Shown piece after piece: positions 6,026-11,048 of a DNA stretch of 11,048 bases. Origin of the DNA: CAZLQR01 sp964366455. Its GTDB lineage: Bacteria; Patescibacteriota; Microgenomatia; UBA1406; GWC2-37-13. Made by a program: the position numbers and the translations under genes. A model generated the notes under the pieces. It saw nothing but the letters and a program-made list of their open reading frames with translations, had not been told where the DNA came from and ran no database searches. The DNA lies in the NCBI GenBank assembly GCA_964366455.1, contig CAYISZ010000021.1, positions 1 to 11,048 on the forward strand, read 5' to 3'. Numbering within the stretch: the stretch's first letter is position 1; each line of letters starts with the position of its first letter.

Positions 6026-7027
6026 ATGACCTACAAACACACGGTACTAGGAGGAACGTTTGATAGGCTTCATTGTGGACATATTTCATATCTCAAGACT
6101 GCGTTTGAAAACAGCGATCGTGTAACAATAGGGCTCACTACGGATAAACTTCATGGCGACAAAGAGTTCGAACAAATAATTCAGTCATACGACTTGAGAA
6201 AAGAGGAGCTACTCAGGGCAATTAATGAAAACTGGCCTCAAATACCAATGAAAGTTACGCCAATAAGTGACATTTTTGGACCATCTATAACAGATTCAAC
6301 AATAGATGCGATTGTTGTTTCGGACATTACTTTGGAGAATGGGAAAAAAGTGAATCAAGAGAGAAAAAAGAGGGGTCTGAATGAATTAAAAATCGTTACG
6401 GTAACTATCATAGAAGCGCAAGACAGTAAAATTTTAAGCTCAAGCAGAATCAGACGAGGAGAAATAGATAGACAAGGACAGATATATAACCAATCAATCT
6501 CTAAGACGCTTACTTTACCGGAAGATTTACGACCGGAGCTTCGCAGGCCTTTAGGAACTCTAATTAGAGGTAGTGAAAATGATAAAGAAAAGGTAGCGAA
6601 CGAGGTAAGAAAACTATTAGAAAAAGAAAAGCATACTCTAAGCATCGCTGTAGGCGATATAGTGAGCTCTACGCTTGAGGGAGCTGGTTTTTCACCTGAT
6701 ATTAAAATTATTGACTTTAAAACTCAGAGAGAGTATCTGCCATCTTTTAGCGGAAGTGAACATTTCGATGCTAAAAATATCGCCGGAAAAATCGACTTGG
6801 TTTCCGTGAAGCATTTAGTTAAAGAAATAGAAAAAACTATAAAAAATAAAACGAAAAAAACAATAACCATCGATGGAGAAGAAGATTTATTAGTGCTACC
6901 CGTAATCTTGTTGGCGCCGCTCGAGTCGGTTGTATTTTACGGCCAAAGAGATGCTGGTATGGTTATGGTTAGAGTTACCGAAGAAATCAAAAAACAGGTG
7001 TCAGAATTGCTCGAGCGCTTTATATGA
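6026..7027 (+). CDS. coaD: Fused archaeal-type phosphopantetheine adenylyltransferase / GTP-dependent dephospho-CoA kinase
   Basis: A 333-residue fusion predicted to catalyse the last two steps of CoA synthesis: 4'-phosphopantetheine + ATP to dephospho-CoA, then 3'-phosphorylation to CoA. Residues 1-150 are the archaeal/eukaryotic-type adenylyltransferase: GGTFDRLHCGH (9-19) with the T/HxGH nucleotidyltransferase motif, a DAIVVSD strand and SSSRIRRG (138-145). Residues about 160-333 match DUF359, which in Thermococcus kodakarensis is a GTP-dependent dephospho-CoA kinase: LRRPLGTLI (172-180), VGDIVS (209-214), IIDFKTQR (228-235), GEEDLLVLPVILLAP (284-298), VFYGQRDAGMVMV (303-315). All motif blocks look intact in both halves. 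The frame is open back to 5921, but that extension translates tRNA-His and the repeat; the ATG at 6026 starts at the first beta strand. No ribosome-binding site or promoter is seen, so it is probably co-transcribed with tRNA-His. It lies between two tRNA genes, suggesting acquisition by transfer. Confidence 0.9.
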   Translation: MTYKHTVLGGTFDRLHCGHISYLKTAFENSDRVTIGLTTDKLHGDKEFEQIIQSYDLRKEELLRAINENWPQIPMKVTPISDIFGPSITDSTIDAIVVSDITLENGKKVNQERKKRGLNELKIVTVTIIEAQDSKILSSSRIRRGEIDRQGQIYNQSISKTLTLPEDLRPELRRPLGTLIRGSENDKEKVANEVRKLLEKEKHTLSIAVGDIVSSTLEGAGFSPDIKIIDFKTQREYLPSFSGSEHFDAKNIAGKIDLVSVKHLVKEIEKTIKNKTKKTITIDGEEDLLVLPVILLAPLESVVFYGQRDAGMVMVRVTEEIKKQVSELLERFI

Positions 7028-7051
7028 GTCCAGAACGAGCGCCGAATGTTT

Positions 7052-7057
7052 TATAAT
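7052..7057 (+). promoter_or_regulatory. Probable -10 box for tRNA-Thr
   Basis: A perfect TATAAT ends 10 nt before the first base of tRNA-Thr, in the 40-nt spacer after the CoA gene. The corresponding -35 position (about 7029-7034, TCCAGA) does not resemble TTGACA. Confidence 0.5.
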
Positions 7058-7067
7058 TAACCGTTCT

Positions 7068-7138
7068 GCCCGGATAGTTAAGTGGCAAAATAAGCCCTTG
7101 GTAAGGGCTAGGCACGGGTTCGATTCCCGTTCCGGGCT
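7068..7138 (+). tRNA. tRNA-Thr (anticodon GGU)
   Basis: Cloverleaf: acceptor stem GCCCGGA/TCCGGGC (7 pairs), T8-A9, a D-arm with GG at the usual loop site, an anticodon stem AGCCC/GGGCT and a 7-nt loop TTGGTAA with GGT at 7100-7102. A short variable loop and a T-arm ACGGG-TTCGATT-CCCGT complete it. The D-stem is weak (G-T, T-A, T-A and one A-A mismatch), which may lower a covariance score. Discriminator base is T and CCA is not encoded. At 71 nt it is slightly short because of the small D-loop and variable loop. It converges on the PBP2 gene. Confidence 0.9.
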
Positions 7139-7140
7139 CA

Positions 7141-7155
7141 TCGAGTCAGACTCGA
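7141..7155. terminator. Small perfect hairpin between tRNA-Thr and PBP2
   Basis: TCGAGTCAGACTCGA is a perfect 15-nt dyad: 6-bp stem, CAG loop. It begins 3 nt after the tRNA-Thr gene and ends 2 nt before the PBP2 stop codon read from the other strand. On the plus strand it is followed by a T-rich but interrupted stretch (CTCAGTTTCCTT). It may help to end the tRNA transcript or aid 3' processing. No proper U-tract is present. Confidence 0.35.
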
Positions 7156-7156
7156 C

Positions 7157-8806
7157 TCAGTTTCCTTCAAAATAAGTAGTAAGAAGCTCTTTGGCGATTG
7201 GAGCGGCAACGGTCGATCCCTCTCCACCATTTTCCACAAGAATTGTTAGAACTATCTCGGGATTATCAAAGGGTGCAAAGACCGTGAACCACGCATGTGG
7301 TTCTGGTTTGCCAACACCATGAGACTCTGCGGTTCCTGTTTTGCAGCCTACGCTTATTTTCTTATTCTTCACAGTAAAATCAAAAAAGGGCCATCCCGTT
7401 CCTCCCGTATCACATGCCTGTCGCATGCCTTCTCGAATTGTCTGTAATGTAAGATTGGAAATCGGCATTTTACTACAGTTAGGTTTATCATTTTGCCTCA
7501 GAAGAGGAGAACATAAATTTCCTCCATTAGCAAAAACCGCAGTAGATTGTGCAATTTGGATCGGGGTCGTGAGCATGTAGCCTTGACCAATAGAAAGATT
7601 GTAGGTATCTCCCAGATACCACTTCTCCTTAAGAATTTCTTCCTTCCAGAAAGGCGATGGAATTAGCCCTTCGGACTGTAAAAATGGTAGTTTGGTAATT
7701 TTTCCGAAACCAAACTTCTCAGCCCAAGTTTTGATGTGGGTAACGCCTAATCGTTCACCAGCTCGGTAAAAATAAATATCATTTGATCGTTTAATTGCCT
7801 TTACCATATCTACTTCGCCCTCAGTTTTTCCGTACTGAAGGAAGTACCAATTACCAAACTTAATTGGTCCTGCCGTAATTTGTCCAGTATCCTCGATTAT
7901 GGTATCAGGCTTCATAGCCTTCTCTTCTAGTGCTCCAGCTGCGATGACAAGTTTGAAAATTGACCCTGGAGGATACGCTCCCTCGGTTACGCGGTTAAAT
8001 AGCGGCTTATTTTTATCTTTTAGGTAACTGTTCACTTGTTCGGGATTTTTTACATTAAAATCGTTGGGGTCAAACGTAGGATTAGAGTAGAGAAGCAATG
8101 TTCTTCCGGTCTTTGGCTCCAATGCTACAACAGCAGCCTTGTCTAAAAGTTCCTGCTTAGGAAAGACGGCGCTTTGAGAGCTGATATTTTGGCTAAATAA
8201 CTCATGAGTTCTTTCCTGTAGTTTTTGATCTACGCTTAGCTGTACCGTTTGACCATCAACAGGTTCAATCTGACTCAAGGTTTTTAGTGGTTCGCCTTGA
8301 GCATTTAGCTCTAATAATTTTCGGCCATTTATACCTCGCAGTTCACACTCATATAATTTCTCAACTCCCTTTTTGCCAGTGGAATCACCAAGTCTAAGTT
8401 TATTTAAACACAGATCATTTTTAAGCTCATTGCTGTCAGCGATTTGCATATACCCTAAAACATGACCTACCGCTCCTCCAGATGCAACTACTCGACTAGA
8501 TATAAAGCGATCCTTTACAACTCCAGCAACCGGATCGTTACTACTTGATATAACAACACCTTTTCTATCAAGGATGACTCCTCTCTTAGCCTCAATAACC
8601 ACCTCTTTTATCCTATTTTCTTCCGAGAGGCGACGGTAGTAGCTGCCTTTTACAATCGTTAGTTGAAACAATCGAACCGTCAGGATTAAAAAAAGTCCCC
8701 CGGCAAGAATCAAAAAAATTGACAGTGAAGGAGCGCGGTTTGTACCCGCACCAAATCGCATCCCGTGATTATTATCTGCTTTTTCTATGATTGGTAATTT
8801 GTTCAT
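7157..8806 (-). CDS. mrdA: Penicillin-binding protein 2 (monofunctional D,D-transpeptidase)
   Basis: Class B penicillin-binding protein of the PBP2/MrdA type, which cross-links peptidoglycan during side-wall elongation. From the ATG at 8806 it has 549 residues. A cytoplasmic N-terminus is followed by one membrane anchor at about 29-51 (SIFLILAGGLFLILTVRLFQ) and the dimerisation/pedestal region (EAKRGVILDRKG). The periplasmic transpeptidase domain has SxxK with nucleophile S282 (SIFK), SND at 341-343 and KTGT at 489-492. The active-site set is complete, so the enzyme should be active. The open frame extends 22 codons further, but the ATG at 8806 overlaps the upstream gene's stop as ATGA and begins the natural MNKLPII sequence. 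The pedestal is somewhat reduced compared with E. coli PBP2 (633 aa). No mreC or rodA is adjacent; instead it is last in a run after a transporter and a glycosyltransferase. Confidence 0.93.
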   Translation of the reverse strand: MNKLPIIEKADNNHGMRFGAGTNRAPSLSIFLILAGGLFLILTVRLFQLTIVKGSYYRRLSEENRIKEVVIEAKRGVILDRKGVVISSSNDPVAGVVKDRFISSRVVASGGAVGHVLGYMQIADSNELKNDLCLNKLRLGDSTGKKGVEKLYECELRGINGRKLLELNAQGEPLKTLSQIEPVDGQTVQLSVDQKLQERTHELFSQNISSQSAVFPKQELLDKAAVVALEPKTGRTLLLYSNPTFDPNDFNVKNPEQVNSYLKDKNKPLFNRVTEGAYPPGSIFKLVIAAGALEEKAMKPDTIIEDTGQITAGPIKFGNWYFLQYGKTEGEVDMVKAIKRSNDIYFYRAGERLGVTHIKTWAEKFGFGKITKLPFLQSEGLIPSPFWKEEILKEKWYLGDTYNLSIGQGYMLTTPIQIAQSTAVFANGGNLCSPLLRQNDKPNCSKMPISNLTLQTIREGMRQACDTGGTGWPFFDFTVKNKKISVGCKTGTAESHGVGKPEPHAWFTVFAPFDNPEIVLTILVENGGEGSTVAAPIAKELLTTYFEGN

Positions 8807-9966
8807 GATATGAAATAGCCTTGAATAAATAGTGCCACCAACGCGACATGAATCAAAAGAAAGACAAGACAAAGAAAAGCTTTTGTTTTGGTGTTTTTAA
8901 GTAGTCCGATATAGATAAAAAACGACAAAGAAAGTAGAGAAAACCGAGGGATTGAAAGTAGGGTTCCTGTCAAAGTCGGAATGAGTAGGTTTGCTAGAGA
9001 AAATAGATTAAGACCGAGAAGGTTTTTATTTTTAGATCGCAACAACTCTCTTAATTGAATAATTAGAACAGTAAATACGAGTAGAAAAGTTAAGAGCTCA
9101 AGCGTAGCTACAAAATATAATAGGTTCCAATCAGCAGTGAAAAGTATATTTAGATAGCGATAAATTACCTGAGGGAGCAGTATTAACTCCGTAGATCTTC
9201 CTGCACCGAAGGCTGATTGGGACGTGAAGAACGCGAAAGGGTCACCGGTGGTTGACCATAAGTAGTATATATATGTTCCAAGGCCTAGGAAGGGGGCGGC
9301 GGTGAGAGCGAGGTATTTTCTCTGAATTTGAAGTTTGAAATTTGAAATTTGGAGTAGCGAGATTAAAATTGGGATGAATAAAAACACACCAATAAAGCGT
9401 GTGAGCGAAGCCAGAAATGCCAACAGCGCCACTAGCCAGTAGTTTTTTTTATGCAAAAAATAGAAGGTGGAAATCACTAAAAGAAAAAACAATCCCTCAG
9501 TGTATGAAGACCCAAAGAAAAAAGAGGTGGGGAAAAGAAGAAGCGTCAGAATTATAAATGCAATATGTTTTCGTTGGTTTGCTGGGAGTATAAGTTGAAG
9601 GTATTTCCTAAACACAACAAGACCTACTAAAAATGACAGGTTAGCGATTAAGAGCGAGCCAATGAGCGTGTTTCCTGCAAAAATAGGAGACAATGCCTTT
9701 ATCAACATGGGATAAAGTGGGAAAAAGGCTTGCTCAAACTGTGAATATCCATCCCGAGCAATCCTTAGATAAAAGATTCCGTCAAACTGCGCAAAACCCT
9801 TAAACCAGTGTGGAAAATTGTACTTTGCAAGGGTCGAGGGGTGAGAGAAATTACCATAGTAAGGAAGAGTTGATGTGGCGATATGGGCAAAGGCAAAGTC
9901 CAGCAGCCTCCATATAAGAAATAGAGGAATTATGCGGTAGCGAAGAAGGTATTGAAAACGAGCCAT
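8803..9966 (-). CDS. PIG-V/Gpi18-like GT-C family mannosyltransferase, integral membrane
   Basis: A 387-residue polytopic membrane protein resembling the bacterial relatives of GPI mannosyltransferase 2 (PIG-V/Gpi18, GT-C fold). These enzymes use a lipid-phosphate sugar and transfer mannose on the outer face of the membrane. Signatures: FDGIFYLRIARDGY (61-74) with the loop-1 acidic residue D62 expected to be catalytic, FFPLYP (81-86), SSYTEG (153-158), SLTRFIG (187-193) and GDPFAFFTSQ (241-250), in the order seen in the family. Roughly ten hydrophobic segments are visible. The open frame reaches back to a TTG at 9990, but the ATG at 9966 (MARFQYLL) is preferred; either way it overlaps the end of the NRAMP gene (37 or 61 nt). 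It overlaps the PBP2 start by 4 nt. A 7-nt tandem repeat at 9327-9353 encodes part of a loop. The acceptor is unknown; a surface glycan or glycoprotein is an inference from the family and from the neighbouring PBP2. Confidence 0.8.
   Translation of the reverse strand: MARFQYLLRYRIIPLFLIWRLLDFAFAHIATSTLPYYGNFSHPSTLAKYNFPHWFKGFAQFDGIFYLRIARDGYSQFEQAFFPLYPMLIKALSPIFAGNTLIGSLLIANLSFLVGLVVFRKYLQLILPANQRKHIAFIILTLLLFPTSFFFGSSYTEGLFFLLVISTFYFLHKKNYWLVALLAFLASLTRFIGVFLFIPILISLLQISNFKLQIQRKYLALTAAPFLGLGTYIYYLWSTTGDPFAFFTSQSAFGAGRSTELILLPQVIYRYLNILFTADWNLLYFVATLELLTFLLVFTVLIIQLRELLRSKNKNLLGLNLFSLANLLIPTLTGTLLSIPRFSLLSLSFFIYIGLLKNTKTKAFLCLVFLLIHVALVALFIQGYFIS
9327..9353. repeat. Heptamer tandem repeat (TTTGAAR) inside the mannosyltransferase gene
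   Basis: TTTGAAG (9327), TTTGAAA (9334), TTTGAAA (9341) and a decayed TTTGGA (9348) follow one another with a 7-nt period. On the coding strand this gives the loop ISNFKLQIQ at about residues 207-215, between two membrane segments. The period is not a multiple of three, so gain or loss of one unit would shift the frame. Confidence 0.7.
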
Positions 9967-11048
9967 ATGTTCAACAGCGCTATAATACAAGCAATGCTGT
10001 ATGACACTATTTTAATCCACTTGGGATTAACAAATGGTCCCATTTTTTTGTGCTCACTTGTGAATTTAACCAAGGGGAAGACCGCAAATGATAGCTGCAT
10101 GCTTAGAATAACTTGACTCAAAATCAGAAGTTGATTTAGGCCAGTGTTTCCATACAAACCGACTACGATAATTGCTGGGACAATTGCGATAAGTCTTGTA
10201 ATTAAACGTCGGAGCCATGGTTTGAGGCGAATATTCAAGAACCCCTCCATTATGATCTGACCAGCTAGAGTCCCGGTAATGGTCGAGTTTTGGCCAGAAG
10301 CCAAAAGAGCTAGCGCAAATACGGTACTAGCAACCGTTGTGCCAAGAAGAGGTGTGAGGAGCTTGTATGCATCCTGAATTTCTGCAACTTCACCAACCCC
10401 TTTTCCATGAAAGGTTGCAGCAGCAGTTATAAGTATCGCTGCATTTACAAAAAATGCTAGAAAAAGTGCAAACGTAGAGTCGATAGTGGCAAACTTGATT
10501 GCCTCTTTTTTACCGACGTTGGTTTCGTCATAACTACGAGTTTGGACTATTGCAGAATGTAGATAGAGATTGTGTGGCATTACGGTGGCACCCAGAATAC
10601 CCGCTGCGATATACAACATTTCTTGATTGAAAACTATATTGGCCGATGGAATAAGGCCTTGAAGAATCCCCGCTATTTCTGGCTGAGATAGCCAGATTTC
10701 CAAACCAAAACAGCCAATAATCGTTACAATCAGTGTTATAACCAAGGCTTCAAGATAGCGAAATCCTTTGTTTTGTAGCATTAGAAGCAGTAGTACGTCA
10801 AAAGCGGTAATTATTATCCCAAGCATCAGAGGAATTTTAAAAAGTAGGTTTAGCGCTATAGCGGATCCGATTACTTCAGCAAGATCGCAGGCTGCAATTG
10901 CGATTTCTGCAAATAGCCACAGCATAAAAGAGGCCGGCTTATTGTAATGATCACGACAAGCCTGAGCAAGATCCCGACCGGTTACGATTCCTAGTTTTAA
11001 TGAAAGATGTTGAAGAAGCATTGCAATCAGGTTGGAGATAAAGATTAC
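9930..11048 (-). CDS. mntH: NRAMP-family divalent metal transporter MntH (5' end outside window)
   Basis: Proton-coupled Mn2+/Fe2+ importer of the NRAMP family in the cytoplasmic membrane. The 372 visible residues run from the end of the window in frame (VIFISNLIAMLLQ), through LKLGIVTGRDLA, ACDLAEVIGSAIAL and the TM6 motif GATVMPHNLYLHS, whose Met is a metal ligand, to GQNSTITGTLAGQ and the C-terminal helices. The first in-frame ATG at 11021 is internal to conserved family sequence and is not the start. TM1 with the DPGN metal-binding motif and about 50 residues lie beyond the window. It is the first visible gene of a minus-strand run with the mannosyltransferase and PBP2, and its stop lies inside the mannosyltransferase start region. 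No sign of decay. An Mn/Fe assignment follows from the intact MPH motif and is not proven. Confidence 0.93.
   Translation of the reverse strand, partial: VIFISNLIAMLLQHLSLKLGIVTGRDLAQACRDHYNKPASFMLWLFAEIAIAACDLAEVIGSAIALNLLFKIPLMLGIIITAFDVLLLLMLQNKGFRYLEALVITLIVTIIGCFGLEIWLSQPEIAGILQGLIPSANIVFNQEMLYIAAGILGATVMPHNLYLHSAIVQTRSYDETNVGKKEAIKFATIDSTFALFLAFFVNAAILITAAATFHGKGVGEVAEIQDAYKLLTPLLGTTVASTVFALALLASGQNSTITGTLAGQIIMEGFLNIRLKPWLRRLITRLIAIVPAIIVVGLYGNTGLNQLLILSQVILSMQLSFAVFPLVKFTSEHKKMGPFVNPKWIKIVSYSIACIIALLNIWLVFNTFFATA

Noticed and set aside
5834..6040. Minus-strand open frame of 68 codons across the tRNA-His region
   Set aside because: It translates the reverse of tRNA-His and the repeat; the FDYAQDK peptide is a known kind of spurious translation.
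7341..7580. Plus-strand open frame opposite PBP2
   Set aside because: Antisense shadow of the transpeptidase domain; composition is not protein-like.
8807..8872. 22-codon N-terminal extension of PBP2
   Set aside because: It overlaps the mannosyltransferase coding region; the ATG at 8806 forms an ATGA junction and starts a normal PBP2 N-terminus.
1..11048. CRISPR array, insertion sequence or recoded stop codons
   Set aside because: No regularly spaced repeats, no transposase and no terminal inverted repeats were found; TGA closes several genes exactly at the expected C-termini.

Overview
The window reads as a chromosomal fragment of a draft (metagenome-type) bacterial genome, most likely a member of the Candidate Phyla Radiation (Patescibacteria). 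This is an inference from gene content. DnaB and a monofunctional PBP2 mark it as bacterial. A large membrane-anchored VirD4/TraG-like ATPase, tRNA genes without an encoded CCA, almost no Shine-Dalgarno sequences, dense packing and an archaeal-type CoA-synthesis gene fit that group. TGA is used as a normal stop, so a recoded lineage (code 25) is unlikely. No stretch longer than about 110 bases lacks a gene.

Layout. Bases 13-2522 (+) encode one VirD4/TraG-like ATPase, broken in the assembly by a 100-N gap flanked by an identical 55-nt overlap. Joined across that overlap it is an unbroken 784-residue protein. It overlaps by 4 nt with a ferredoxin-reductase-like flavin oxidoreductase (2519-3274, +). 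After a short convergent spacer come three minus-strand genes: dnaB (to 4726), a UlaG-like metallo-beta-lactamase-fold hydrolase (4816-5466) and a small membrane protein of unknown function (5515-5814). Next is a divergent spacer and a plus-strand block: tRNA-His(GUG), a fused archaeal-type phosphopantetheine adenylyltransferase/GTP-dependent dephospho-CoA kinase (6026-7027) and tRNA-Thr(GGU). The right part is a minus-strand run transcribed leftwards from the window edge: an NRAMP metal transporter (5' end outside), a PIG-V/Gpi18-like GT-C mannosyltransferase and PBP2, with overlapping ends.

Functional picture. The right cluster is about the cell envelope: peptidoglycan cross-linking, a polyprenyl-sugar-dependent mannosyltransferase and metal uptake. 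The left part combines DNA translocation or replication functions with a flavin reductase. The most distinctive item is the fused CoA gene. It would carry out the last two steps of CoA synthesis in one polypeptide and sits between two tRNA genes, directly after a 17-nt duplication of the tRNA-His 3' end that encloses a sequence resembling a dispersed repeat. Several starts have a -10-like box only 6-9 nt upstream and no ribosome-binding site, suggesting leaderless transcripts.
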